64,000 bases of DNA from Spironucleus salmonicida. Taxonomy: Eukaryota > Fornicata > Diplomonadida > Hexamitidae. A program made the position numbers and the translations under genes. Location of the stretch: NCBI GenBank assembly GCA_000497125.2, contig CM035318.1, positions 744,001-808,000 on the forward strand, written 5' to 3'. Under the pieces are notes generated by a model that made no database searches, was not told the DNA's origin, and saw only the letters and a list, made by a program, of their open reading frames with translations. Below, one piece after another: positions 11,743 through 23,197 of this stretch. The first letter of the stretch is position 1. The number at the start of each line of letters is the position of its first letter.

Positions 11743-12194
11743 AATTGCCTTTATAGAAAGGTATTACTATTAAAAAATATATGCTTAATATGTACGAAAA
11801 GTACGGTTTTTATGCCTGGAACAACTCGGGACTGACGGTGGGCTCAATGGCTGAAGTAGGTGGTCTTTTCGAGGCGTTGATCAAGAACGGCGATGGTAAA
11901 TTTTCTAAAAATGGCAGAGACTACATGCACCAGTTTGGTAAGTTTGAAGCCTTGAGAGTAAGAGATATGAGACAGCCCGGGTACGATAGCGAGTGCGGTG
12001 TTCCCAAATTGCCAGTAGGGGGAAGCGAAATGCTTAGTTTCTACTGCGGCGATGTCAGCTGCACCTTTAGGCCCTCTGGCACTGAGCCGAAGGTGAAGTA
12101 CTACGTCGAGGCGACCAGCAAGGTGAGCTGCGAGGACGCGCAGAAGAAGGCGGTTGAATTCACCAAGGAGTTCTTGAAGGCCATTGGCAAGTGA
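11743..12194 (+). pseudogene. Truncated phosphoglucomutase copy (C-terminal part)
   Basis: Closely matches the last quarter of the intact PGM gene (about 32097-32549), including the phosphate-binding RPSGTEPKVKYYVE segment and the same TGA. It begins abruptly 12 bp after the BRO1 gene and lacks the catalytic serine, metal-binding and sugar-binding regions, so it cannot encode an active enzyme. A one-base deletion and substitutions lie at its 5' end (ttatagaaagg versus ttataagaaagg). An internal ATG at 11781 would still allow a 137-residue product; expression is unknown. It marks the left limit of a segment copied together with the EGF-like gene end at 12780-13455. Confidence 0.85.
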
Positions 12195-12779
12195 TCTTTG
12201 CACTATTGTATATGGTTTTCCAGGCTCGAATGAGAGCAGGCGCCAGCTGAGCGCACAAATGTGCGGGTAGCCCTCTGCTGGCGCCTTCAATAATAAACAG
12301 TTCAGTCCTAATCAGACCATAGCTCCTGCCCGCCGCCGTTGTGCCTGCCCAACATTCCCATCTGGATCCCTTGCCGCTAACGCGCAGCAACCCTAACTTC
12401 GGAGGGTAAACAAATGGGATGACGAGCGCATCTGTCTAGATGCTTCGAAACTAAATCTAGCCAACGCCGTCGCATTGTGGGCGCTCCCAGGGCTACATGG
12501 AAACTGAAACCGAGGGCTCTGTAGGGCCCATTCTTGCCACTGCGAGGGGACCCTTGATGCAGGAATAGATGCCGTAGGTCCAAGCTGGGGCTAGACACCG
12601 GTTAGGGAACCACCTGAGCGTATTCTGGGCCACTCCGGCAGGGATGACACAAAAGGCGTCATGAGTTTCTTGTGCTGGGGCTGCCAATGAAGGGCCCTGT
12701 CCACAGCCGGCAACAGGTGCAAGGAAGCTCCTGCTATCCTCATATTAATAATCTATGCTATATAATATAAAGCGTCACT
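12195..12779. other. GC-rich spacer between PGM fragment and EGF-like gene
   Basis: About 585 bp of GC-rich DNA, present also at 32550-33133 and inverted at 29728-30311 with about 99% identity. Both strands have TGA-free frames of 60-100 codons that resemble each other's shadows, and none has a recognisable domain. It may hold the convergent 3' UTRs or an unrecognised RNA; I cannot decide. Confidence 0.4.
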
Positions 12780-14699
12780 TCAGATGAATCTCTGGCCACC
12801 GACGGTGTCCTTGGTAGCACTGCTCTTGGCCTTAGAAGGTCCAGTAGGCTTCCTCCTTATAGCAACGAATACGATCAGGACGATCAATGCCAGCAAAGCC
12901 AGCACACCTATGACAATTCCGGCAATCGCACCACCACTCAGCTTGTTACCGTTCCCCTCTTAGCAGCGCCCGCCCACCAGAGAATATCCACCCAGGCAGC
13001 TCTTGCAATTAGTCTCGCTATCAAACTAGCCCTCGCAAATGCACCTGTGGCTGAGCCCCAGCTGTCTGCAGTGCCCGTTTCCGGCACACTCCTAGGCCTC
13101 GCTAATGCAGGACTCGAAGACGCATTTCCCCTCTCTCAGCTTGAAGAATCCCTCGTTGCAGTCATGGCAAAACTTCCCGTTCGCCCCAGCCTAGCAGCGG
13201 CATTCAAATACTTACTCGTAGATGTGGACACACTCGCCATTACCAGCACATTCGTAGCCATCTCGGCCAATGCACGCCTTATTAGCGCAGGTGTGATTGT
13301 TGGTCCAGGAGAATCCTTTCTCGGTGTCGCAGTCGTCACAAAATCTGCCAATGAATCCAGGCTAGCAGGCGCATCCTTCAATGTCGTTGACAAAGTCTAA
13401 CACCTAGCAGGTTCCATTCCCAGAGCACGGGAGCGGCGAGGCCCTTCCGATGCAGTTGATGGAAACACACTCGTCTGCTATACTCTGGTAACCTTAAGTG
13501 CAGTCGACGCATCTACTATCTTAAGTATAACCAACTTAACACTAGCACAAAAACTCATTGTTATGATGCTCACAATGGCCCTAATTGTTGCATTAATTTT
13601 TATCAACAACACATTCTTCTGGTACACAATCTCCATTATTAACTTACTCAAATCCGATACGACATTATTCGCAATGAATTCCGCCACTAAGTGGTCCACA
13701 AGTACAATAACCGTCTTACCCGCAAGAGCCATTACCTGCACAAGGGAATTGATCTGATTTGTGAACATAGCAACTTTCTTTGTAGCAACTTCCTTCTGAC
13801 TACACATAACCAGAATCACAATTAGCACATAAATTTCCATTATGACCTTCTTTGCAGGAACAAGCTTTTAATGTCATATCGCATGTACCATTACCTTTGC
13901 ATTCTGTTTACGTTAGCTTATCTACACAAGCACTTGGTAAGCATTTTCCGTCCTAAGTCATAATTTCTTAACTGTTATTGCACAATTAGCATTAATTTCC
14001 GTTAACTCCCGAATTGCACGTACAAACACCCGCGTTGCAGGTCCCTTAACCATTGCAGACCTTATGCTCAAACACGCAAGAGCTCACAACACAGCCTTAT
14101 TGCGTCTTTGAATATCCCAGATTGCAGGTCAGGCAGTTGTGGTCAAGATCTGCATTATCATCTTAGCAAATGCACAATTTTGAGCCTGAAACCAATGTGG
14201 AATCGCATTTTTAGCTAAAAATAAAGCAGTGATCGCCCTGTACTGAGTCTTGGCACTGACGATAACAATAGCCATTTGGTCCTTTAACACTACCTTCTAT
14301 GCAGTTCTAGCATTATGCGCCTTCATACTCATTAAAGCACTAACAGTCAAAATCGCAGATTCCGTGGCCACTGCAAAGGGATTCTCCTTGGAAACATGTC
14401 TTTGATACACAAATTCCATCGTAAACCTGCAGATCCCCCAGACAATGTAAGCACCCTCTCGTAGGATCCATATGTTCAACTGAACACGTGCATACTTACT
14501 TACCTGGTAAAATTCCTGCGGTACAAGTGTATCCTCTACCGCAGTCCTTGCTAGTGCATGGCTTGAGGCACCCTTATCTAGTTGAGATGTATTATTCTGC
14601 GCATTAGATACAGTTTTCACCAGTATAACCTGTGTAACATTCACATTTTGTTTCTACGCATTCACCTTTACCACAGTCAGCATCAGTAGTGCATGTCAT
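12780..14699 (-). CDS. EGF-like cysteine-rich membrane protein (copy 1)
   Basis: 639 residues, start ATG 14697-14699 (MTCTTDADCGKGEC), TGA 12780-12782. A long series of EGF-like Cys modules (CxGNGTC, CxCxxGY repeats) is followed by a Gly/Ser linker, one C-terminal membrane span (GIVIGVLALLALIVLIVF) and a short basic tail ending GGQRFI. This is the layout of diplomonad VSP/CRMP-type surface proteins, but no N-terminal signal peptide is visible. It has the same length as the copies at 27808-29727 and 33134-35053. The 3' part (12780-13455) is about 99% identical to them; the 5' part is AT-rich and strongly diverged in DNA while keeping the Cys pattern. A surface role is inferred. Confidence 0.85.
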
Positions 14700-15142
14700 T
14701 TTTAGTAAAATAGTGGTAAAATGTTTTAAATATTTATGTATATCTTTAATAGTATTTTTGCTAATGTGGAGTAAACTTAAAAATTTATATAGATATCAAT
14801 ATTTCCAAATAATAATATTTAACCTAATTTTAATGTGATTTTTAACTCAAAAATAAATACGAATTAATACTATATTATATTGATAACATAGCAGAAAAAT
14901 CTTCAAAAAATATATAGATTAATTTATAGTTATATATTAATGGTCATTACTATATTTGCACACCATGTAATATATACAACGATGTATATTATAAATTAAT
15001 ATATATTACTATATAAAATATAAACTAAACTTAAATTTAACTCACGCAAAAATAATATTATTCGCTAGAGTTCTAAATTAGACATGAGTAACTATAAGAA
15101 TATATGTGATCTTTATCCTAATAATCCTCCTTTTATTACCCC
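14700..15142. other. AT-rich intergenic DNA
   Basis: No protein-like ORF, RNA gene or repeat recognised in this stretch upstream of the minus-strand EGF-like gene. Confidence 0.45.
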
Positions 15143-15430
15143 ATGATAAATTACAATCAATTATTCTTCTCTGAATGCCTGTATTTCACTGAATCTATTA
15201 CTGAACTTCCTAATTCGTTCTCAAAGGATACTGGTAATCTAGGAGGATCAAATAAGATATTTAGTGTTGGATTCAGCCTAGTTCGCTTTATTCTGATCTT
15301 ATCATAGACCTGCCGTCACGTTTTACATGGAAAAAACTATGAGCACTCTGAGGGTGATAAGATCTAAAATAACTACCTTAGAAGAATATCCTCACCAATT
15401 TTTCAAGCATGTTTGTTTATTTTAACCTGA
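15143..15430 (+). CDS. Possible small unknown protein
   Basis: 95 codons plus TGA, with in-frame TAG/TAA, in a locally GC-richer pocket of very AT-rich DNA. It has a moderately hydrophobic centre (FSVGFSLVRFILILS). There is no paralogue or domain. Such lengths arise by chance under this code, so treat it as tentative. Confidence 0.25.
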
Positions 15431-16469
15431 TTACTAAAAGCAAAGCAGATCGATTATTGTGAAATAAAATTATGAATTTTAATTTGATGAGTTTAAATAA
15501 TTAATATATCTATATATTGTTATCTAATACATATAAATATATATTTATTTCTAACCTAAAGGAGAGTCAAACGTGGATTACAATATATAAAAATATCATA
15601 CACTAACTATAATATTTATTCTCTAACAATATCAATTTTTAATTGATAATTAGAAATGTAAATTTTTGTTAATTAATAACTATTTATACATAAGTTTTTA
15701 TTTGCATTTATTCAGTTTTATAAGTTTGGCTGTTTAACATTATATACGTGTATAGCACGAATTTTTAAAGAACTTAGTCACGAACAATAAAACACTATTT
15801 ATGCACACATAATTATATTATTTTTATTTGAATAGATATTATAAAAGCATAACCGCAAAACTCTACTCTATCTGTATAAGTGTATCCTTAAAGAAATATC
15901 ACAAGTATTGATGAAACATGATTGGATCTGCGTACTACCTATTGAGTAATATTAATATTCTTACTATCAAACTATATGATAATTCCTTATTTGTTAATGA
16001 GCTTAAGTTATTTGCAAAAATTGTAATAGCATCAATCAGCGACAGACTTTTCAAGTTAATCATTACTGATAAATTACATTCCAAATTATAGTTATTCTTA
16101 TTTTATGAAGTTTAAACCTATATACAGCCATAAATATGTTCTACCTGCTTCCATTTTTAAACCACAAATTTTGCTCACTGAATAGGATATACTTGCCTAT
16201 GAAGCATATAGAAATGATTTAATCAGAAATATGAGTTAGTATTAGTATACTCATAAGTAGGTTGAACCAAATAAATTTAATTCAATTGTAATAATCTAGC
16301 TTGTCTTGATGCACCAGCTAGTTATCAAGAGATTATAAGTTTAATAAAATGCTGAATTAGTTATAATCCTTCCTCTAAACTAATAAACAATGTAAAAATA
16401 ATGCCTTATATACTAGAAAGTAAATATTAATGTATTTAGTCATGCAAAGTAAATGGAAATAATAAACTA
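15431..16469. other. AT-rich interval with overlapping chance-like ORFs
   Basis: Contains TGA-free plus-strand frames at 15918-16181 and from 16104 onward that look partly protein-like but overlap each other, and the second runs antisense into the 16470-16859 gene. No domain supports either. Nothing else is recognised. Confidence 0.35.
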
Positions 16470-16859
16470 TCACCTACACTGCAAAATCCTCCATTTCTAT
16501 TTTACTTTGCAACTAATTACTTCTATGAGACTTATAAATCCTGCAGTTAACATAATCATCAGAATGCCTATGCAAATTAAAATAATATAGTTTGATATAA
16601 TTTAAGATTAAGTGTTTAGAATTTCCTCCACATTCCCATATGTTACACTAACTTATGTAAAAACTAAATCACTTTTTATTTTGAGTGTGTATATTTGATT
16701 TTTATTATAACTCTGCTAGAAAAAATGGCTTACATCATCTACTAAAACTTTAAATAATTAATTCTTTGGAATAAAACAAATATCATTTGAAGAGTATATA
16801 TAAAGTACAGCATCCTACCTGGAATAATGAGTGAAACAATTCGATAAAGCGAACAGCAT
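16470..16859 (-). CDS. Small type I membrane protein
   Basis: 129 residues, ATG 16857-16859, TGA 16470-16472. It has a short hydrophobic start (MLFALSNCF), an extracellular-like region of about 80 residues with alternating hydrophobics (KSDLVFTQVSVTYGNV), one clear membrane span (YIILICIGILMIMLTAGF) and a basic cytoplasmic tail. The topology recalls the C-terminal end of the larger type I family in this window, and it may be a shortened relative, but sequence similarity is weak. The gene is AT-rich with TAA/TAG Gln codons. Function unknown. Confidence 0.45.
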
Positions 16860-16972
16860 TTTTCATTTTTATATATATGCATATAATAATATATCAATTT
16901 TAATTTTCAAATACTAATTTATAACTATTATGTATTTAGATTAGTTTTTCACTTCATTCCGCAATTTTTCAA

Positions 16973-17830
16973 ATGGAGCTCAACTTCGCTTTGCACGCCC
17001 AGCGCCTGCAAACACTAAACATCGTCCTATCCCCTGAGGAAATAGCGATAATCGATGCTGCCCGTCCGACGCTGAAGGTATAATTCCAGCTCTCAGAACT
17101 TAAATTTTTCGGCAGAATTCAGACCATAAAGCAGCCGTACAGAATCCTCATCGGAACACTCGAGAGCAAGAAGGTTTTCCTGGCATCAGCTGACCTCAAA
17201 ACCTGGACTTTGCTGCCAGAAATGAATGCTAAAATCGAGAAAAAATTAGCTGAAATTGGTTTCGGAATTACTTGTAGAGAGCCGTATTTTGGCAAAATTA
17301 CGAAAAAGCTACCCGTTTAAGAAGTGGAAAATGAGGAAGAGAAGGAAGAAAAAGAAGTAGTAGAGGAGAAAGTGGAAGAAGAGGAAGGGGAAGAAGAAAA
17401 AGAACAAGAAAATGTTGAGTAAAAAGAGGAGGAGTTCAAAGTTAAGATGCTGGAAGCGCACAGGCTCAGTTTTATGATCAACAACATCAGCAATAGCATG
17501 CGAATCGTGTTTCTAGACGCGTTCATCAAAAGCGGCAGTCAGGAGGTCCAGAACTCGCAGTTCAGGGGCCTCGTGAAGCCTGCTCTATAGAATTTAGCCC
17601 TCCAGGAGGAGTTCGATTTGTACCTCCAAGGAAAGGTTGAAAAGGAGGCCATCAGGACGCTCGTGGACGAACCCGCCTGTCACTACTACACCGGCGAGTT
17701 TGACGTCGTCAGAAACTGCTTGATTGTAAGGAACATCTACTACAAGGGCCTCATTTTCTATGTCTTCAGCGGTACGCTCGTCTGGGGCGTCGCGTATGAC
17801 GGGAACGGTCTGGCGTACGATGTGGTTTGA
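16973..17830 (+). CDS. Radial spoke head protein 9-like
   Basis: 285 residues (RSPH9 proteins are about 275). Features matching RSPH9: LSPEE near the N-terminus, a beta segment KFFGRIQTIKQPYRILIGTL, the FLASADLKTWTLLP motif that corresponds to the family's ...YS.n...W..LP, and a C-terminal segment with NIYYKGLIFYVF. A Glu/Lys-rich insert (about residues 120-155) interrupts the middle. The protein would sit in the radial spoke head of the flagellar axoneme, consistent with a flagellate. Subfamily (RSPH9 rather than another spoke-head protein) is fairly likely, not certain. Confidence 0.7.
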
Positions 17831-18713
17831 GGGGCTTAAGTGAGGGTTATTGGGTTTTTTGGTGAGATGAGTTGAAATTTGGGGTTTGGGAGCCAGGATT
17901 TGTACGCTTAGACCTGTTTGGTGAGAAGAGGTGGTTCAGGATTGGTTGGGATGATGTGAAGAATGTGTATTAAATAGATAAGTAGTGATTAGTTTTTGAT
18001 GCAATTGAGTGTTATAAGAAGGGTAGGTGAAAATACACTAAATTGGAGATAATAATATAGTGAGTTTACCTGACGTGGATCAGAGGAGGATGATTTGATA
18101 AATTAATCTCGCAGAATAAGCATGGTTGGGAATGTTAATTTATACAGAGATTGAACAAATGGATGTTGAGGAATAAATTTGGTGGTAGAAATAGATACTT
18201 GACAATTCTTCTTTAATTGATTACAGGAGGACTTAGAAAGCAGTATTTGGGGTGAAATTAAGGTTGTGATTTGCAATCGTAGGTTTGTATTTTCTTGGTA
18301 TAATCAAGTTGGGGAACTTTTTAAATTTTGGTACAATGTGGCTGAATTTGGTTCAAGAAAGCTAGATATCAAGGAGATCGAACTTTATGAATTCAGAGAT
18401 GTTTTAATCTATTGTTAAGCAGAGGGACAAGGTTAGTATCGGATATGATTGTGAGCTGTTGGTATTAAGTGTGAATTTAATTTGCTAATTTGTGAATTTT
18501 TATTACCTGATAGATATAAAATTTCTATTTTAACATATATTTAACGTCAAAGTATTTACCATGTAAGTGTTAGAATTGTTATATGAGATTTAATTTATAT
18601 ATGCAGTTTTTTGCTAACTAAAACGAATTAATAAGATGTAAAACTATACATTTAAGACTAAAATAATATATTTAATACTTAATATTATATCTATATAATT
18701 ATGTATTTTCAAA
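17831..18713. other. G-skewed stretch, possible decayed gene
   Basis: The plus strand is unusually G-rich for about 650 bp after the radial-spoke gene. Several short frames look protein-like (for example FGEKRWFRIGWDDVKNVY near 17910, and a stretch reading ELFKFWYNVAEFGSRKLDI near 18310) but are separated by TGA codons and frame changes. This is compatible with a decaying gene or a long 3' region; I cannot name a parent gene. Confidence 0.25.
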
Positions 18714-19319
18714 ATGTTTACAACTCCCTCAGTTCTAGATTTAAATACAGGATCGAAACTAGGATCAGGGACAAAAATACTTAAATAACCTGCATTGCAT
18801 AATTATAAGCTTCCTTAAGTTAGGCCAACCCCTAATATCTCTTATGCGACTTAGTAACTGTAAATCTTACCAGTTGTTCAACATTAGTTCATATATCGAC
18901 CAAATTTTTAACCAACAAGATAATAATAGATTGAATATGCAGTATAACTTCTAAAAAATCGAAATAAACGACTTGGACTAAATGTACCTGTCGATGACTC
19001 TCTGACATCTGATTAAGCTCTTTTGAGTCTGTAATAATTTAGAAAACAATTTATTATTAGAGCAATTTCAATTTTGGACCTGATAACATTGAAAGATGTA
19101 GTTATTCTAACAAAAGTTCTTTCCAAACCTCCATTTATAGGTAAAAAAACTAGATTTATTACTAAAGAGTAATTTACTTAGATATTGTATCTGTAATTTC
19201 CAACACTAGCTGTTATTCGAAATATGGTTAATCTCTGTGGAGATAAAACCTTTCTATATTAAAATGAAGCCGATAAATTATAGTAAATATTATTAAACCG
19301 ACCGAAATACAGGTAGTGA
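18714..19319 (+). CDS. Unknown protein (201 residues)
   Basis: ATG 18714 to TGA 19317-19319 with about two dozen in-frame TAA/TAG codons. The N-terminus is Pro/Thr/Gln-rich; the C-terminal half alternates hydrophobic and charged residues as in an amphipathic helical domain (RAISILDLITLKDVVILTKV, then KPPFIGKKTRF). No membrane span is evident and no family is recognised. Length and helix periodicity argue against a chance ORF, but no paralogue supports it. Confidence 0.45.
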
Positions 19320-19832
19320 GTTATAGTATATGTTAATTTTATCTTATTTCCGTATAATTGGATATTGTCATTAAATAATGATACAAACAATGTATTTAGT
19401 ATATCATTTATTTACAGATTGTTCCAAATAAAAAGATAGATATAATGTACATGATATTTCTAAGCGGTAACATTAATTTGAAGCTTAAATTCTAAACGCA
19501 TACAAAAATAAATAATTCTTTCATATTATTAGATTAAATTTTTATACTAATAAAATAATTTATGTTAATAACTTGCTAAGTAGAATATCTTAGCTGATTT
19601 ATAACCAGATTTAGAACGTGTATTTCATAATCGATAGAGGTTTGATGGCAATATCAAAAAATTAGTGTTTTATCTTATAAAATGACTTTGAATATGCAAT
19701 TTTTATTAATTCGTATTCAGTGAATATTAGTAAAAGTATATTAATTTTGTTATTTTATAAAACTTATAAGCGATTTTTACTATAAAGAAACCAGCAAAGT
19801 TTTTAACCTGAAATTATACCTATTAACATAAA

Positions 19833-20465
19833 ATGAAAATAAATCAGTTTTTTTATCTAACAAAAAAGCTAATAGTGACATAGCATAGGGAAAATAGAAG
19901 AGTGCATGAAATAAAAGTGTACAAGATTGTAAAATTCGACTGTTTAAGCTTCATATTTGGAAAAGTAATTGTATAAAGAATATCAACACAGGCTTAGCTT
20001 GTTAGATTTTAAAAAGATAAATAATTTTACATTAGTTTTGTAGTATTATTTTATTTTTTGCCAATTTAAACATATAATGTTTCATTTTAAAGCTTATTAG
20101 TGTCAATTTCTGCTACATCAAAATAAAAATAAACAGAGTTTAATGCGTTTTAATCTGATGATAATTTATATGTAAAGTTATTCTTATTCTATTTAAATTA
20201 TAACGAGCCATCAATGAAAAATCTTGTAAATGCTTAAATTAAAATTGTATTACCACCCAAATAAAGATCTGTCGAAAACTCCATTTTTAAAAATTAATTA
20301 ATTATAATGATATAATAAATATATTATTATTCTACAAATTTTGTAAATGCGAAATCAATCATTACCAAATCTTCTCCCTTTAGACAAAGAAGTTTATAAC
20401 GAAGATGTTTCGAGACGTATTATTCACAGAAAGTCATTTTTGTGCAACAAAATGATTAATTTTGA
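19833..20465 (+). CDS. Possible unknown protein, overlaps next ORF
   Basis: A 210-codon TGA-free frame from ATG 19833 to TGA 20463-20465. It has a hydrophobic segment near residues 70-80 and many Gln (TAR) codons. Its last 40 codons overlap, in another frame, the start of the ORF at 20347-20682, so both are unlikely to be fully real. AT-rich DNA produces such frames by chance. Tentative. Confidence 0.25.
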
Positions 20466-20682
20466 GCATTCTTAGGAGAAACGAGTTTGGCGAAATTCAT
20501 TTTCTCTCTTAAAGCAGAATCAGCTAACACCAGAGATGACGTACGATTTTGAAGCAGATTTTAAGGTTCTAGAGTCCTCATAGGATGAAAATTCGTCTGA
20601 GGCAGAAATCATGAAAATCTCTTAGATAAAAAGAAAAAATACAAAGCTTATAAGTGATTTTAGGAAGCGAAATCTGAAATGA
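20347..20682 (+). CDS. Small unknown protein (111 residues)
   Basis: ATG 20347 to TGA 20680-20682, hydrophilic and highly charged, with three in-frame TAG. Acidic centre (DFEADFKVLESSQDENSSEA) and basic ends (RRIIHRK; RKRNLK). No domain recognised. It ends only 10 bp before the stop codon of the convergent kinase gene, a spacing typical of compact convergent pairs, which supports it. Confidence 0.5.
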
Positions 20683-20692
20683 GCATTCTTTG

Positions 20693-21631
20693 TCACTCGA
20701 CCACCTGTTCTTCTTCGTCATCGGCGGCCTTTTCCTGGTCGGCGGCGGCAATCTCTTTAGTGCAGATTTCCGTCCACTGCGCAAGATAATCTTTGTCCTC
20801 AGCTACGAAGTCGGACTTCAAAATATCGGCAAAAGTTGGTCTGGTAGCGGCATCCAGAGTGAGCATTTCCTTGATTAGTTTGACCGCAGAAAGTGGCATC
20901 TGCCCATTGTCAATTTTGGCTTGAGGGAAGGTTACCTCGCCCTTGCATATAACTTCCTGTAGCTGTTCGTGCGTTGCAGCATCAAAAGGATATCTTCTCA
21001 GTAACATCAGGAATAAGAGAATACCCGTTGACCAAATATCGGCTTTCTGGCCGTCATAATCGCGACGTTTTAAAACCTCCGGAGCAACGTAGTACGGTGA
21101 ACCACAAGAAGTACGTAAAAGCGTTCTCTTTGACTATGACGCAATATCTTGGTCTTCGTTATAAATTGCAGATAAACCAAAGTCAGATATAAATAGCTGA
21201 TTGTGATCTTCAGACATTAAGATGTTTTCGGCCTTGATATCTCTATGGGCAATCGAATTCAGATGGCAGTACTCCATTGCAGAAGCGCCTTAGATGAACA
21301 ACCTACGCACCTGGTGCAAAGGGAGTCGCTGCTGCTGGAGCAACTAGAGCAAATTACCTCCACCAATAAAGTCCATAACGATATAAAGCTTGCGTTTAGA
21401 GGCTAAAATGAAGCGAGAGCGCACGATATTAGGATGCTTAAGCGTTTTCATGACCTTGATTTCGGTTTTGATGTGTTTAAGTTGGGAAGGGGTTAAACGA
21501 TCAATATTCTTAATAACCTTCATAGCAAACATATTGTCCTCCTCATCTGTAACTAAATACACCTCAGCATAAGCACCTTTACCAACAGGCTGCTGAATGG
21601 TATATGGGCCCACCTTTTTCTTTTCAGCCAT
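20693..21631 (-). CDS. Ser/Thr protein kinase, CAMK/AMPK-like
   Basis: 312 residues. The kinase core is complete: Gly-rich loop GKGAYAEVY, catalytic Lys in FAMKVIK, HRDIKAENIL catalytic loop, SDFGLS (DFG), CGSPYYVAPEVL (activation loop end and APE), DIWSTGILLFLML, and a terminal R in the helical lobe. The CGSPYYVAPEVL and DIWSTGI forms fit the CAMK group. After the kinase domain there are only about 35 residues ending in an acidic tail, so no regulatory domain. ATG at 21629-21631 is the natural start (MAEKKKVGPYTI). It should phosphorylate proteins in the cytosol or nucleus; substrates are unknown. Confidence 0.93.
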
Positions 21632-21816
21632 TTTTTAGATTGGAGCGGTAGGATTTTAACGAATAATACATTATTATATAATTTCTAACTACATTCAAAC
21701 TTCCTAAGTTTTGCGTCGAAAAAACACTAATATATAAAAATTATATCCAGAACAATACGAAATTTCCTCCGGAACGGAATTTTTAATATTAAAACCACCA
21801 CATAATAATCGATTTT

Positions 21817-23019
21817 TCATTCACCGAAACGCACCGGCCGGCCTGCAATCGCGCGCTCAATTCGCGCTACGTCGTCCCCAGCGACCGCGCGGCCCAGAGC
21901 GAGCAGCATCCGCTAGAAAATGACGTTATCGCCTTTCCGCTAAACCGCGAAGTGGAACCAGCTCGCACTCTCGTTTTGAACCATTTCCGGTCCAAAATTC
22001 GTTATATCAGTTCCCTTCCTTATTTTTTCCACTCCAAATGGGCAAAATCTCAAAATCTCAAAAATTTTAGAAACCTCGAAATTTTCGCTCCCAGAAAATA
22101 TTTCTACGGCGTTTCGAATCGCCCTTCTACTGATATAACGAAATTCGCGGTAAAGCTGCAATTTGAGCATGTTGGCGTCCTGGGCAGCCGGCGCCGGCGG
22201 CAGTTTTTTGAGCCCAAAACGGCCGTTTTCGAGCACGAAAACCAGCGCTTTAAAAGTCTCGTTTCCGAGCGTTCCGTCCCGTCCCGCGAGCGCGAAAGCG
22301 CGCTCTGCAAGAACGCCGGAAACGCGTTTTCCGAGCCCCGAAATGAGTTCCGTTATATCAGTAAAAAATTTATTTTCTGGAAAAAATTATTTTCCACTCT
22401 AAATTTTGGATTTTCCGCTTTAATTTTTACCTTCCACTTATAAATTTGTAGAATTTTGCGAAATTTCGTCGTTTTTGCTCGAAAAAGGTAAAATTTCGTC
22501 TCGTGGCGCCTGGATTTCCTCGGTTTCTACACTTTCACTTTCACTCGAATTTTGTTATATCAGTTGGGAGACGAATTTCGCTTCATTTTTCGCTCCTTTT
22601 CCATTCCTATTTCCCTTCCTTTCCGCTCCTTTTTAACGCTCAAAAGCGATTTTCGAGAGCTACAAATCGCGCTGGATCCTGTCCTTCAGCTGCCGCTCGT
22701 CGGATTCGAAGTCCAAAATTCGACTAATTTCGTACTTTTGGCTCAAAATTTGGCGCCGATTTTGCATTTTCGCTTCAAGTTTCCGTAGATTTTCGATGTT
22801 TCTGGCGATAAGGTTATGCTTCGATTGTTATTATTATACAATTTTTGTTAATTACGGTTTCGTGGGAGCGAAGTTTTTGTTGATTTCGGGGAGCGCGAGG
22901 AGCGGGGAAGTTGGTAGTTGCGGTGAGGGCGTAGAGACCTTGCCTGCGTGTAAATATGGTTTTAGGTGCCGTTTGGGGGGCTGCAGCTGCGAAGAAATGC
23001 CGGGGGCGTCTAGCAGCAT
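21817..23019 (-). CDS. Unknown protein with coiled-coil N-terminal half
   Basis: 400 residues, one TGA-free frame from ATG 23017-23019 to TGA 21817-21819. N-terminal 70 residues are Pro-rich; residues about 80-150 are a charged helix (ENLRKLEAKM... SRILDFESDERQLKDRI) likely to coil; a Ser/Glu/Lys linker follows, then a folded C-terminal domain (ELISGLGKRVSGVLAERAFA, GPEMVQNESASWFHFAV). Composition and repeated TGATATAACG-type motifs resemble the large gene at 2389-5550, but the proteins do not look homologous. No family recognised. Confidence 0.6.
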
Positions 23020-23197
23020 TTTTGCGAAATGGAGTGGAATTCGTATATAAATTATATAATAATCGTATTAGTGTTATTTTGAGTGTGGAAGGGAAATGAA
23101 AAAATGAAATAGGCTGGTAATGAATCGAATCTAAGTAAAACAAAATAAAAAATCACTGAATTTGGGCAGATATTGAAAGCTCGACAGTTCCGTGCTC

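Noticed and set aside
12195-12779. Possible structured RNA or tRNA in the GC-rich spacer
   Set aside because: No tRNA arms (no GGTTCGA-type T-loop in context), rRNA or RNase P core recognised by eye.
15918-16181. 87-codon plus-strand ORF
   Set aside because: No domain or paralogue, overlaps another frame; expected by chance in AT-rich DNA with one stop codon.
16104-16697. 198-codon plus-strand ORF
   Set aside because: Runs antisense through 228 bp of the minus-strand membrane protein gene, which has better topology evidence; kept only as a possibility.
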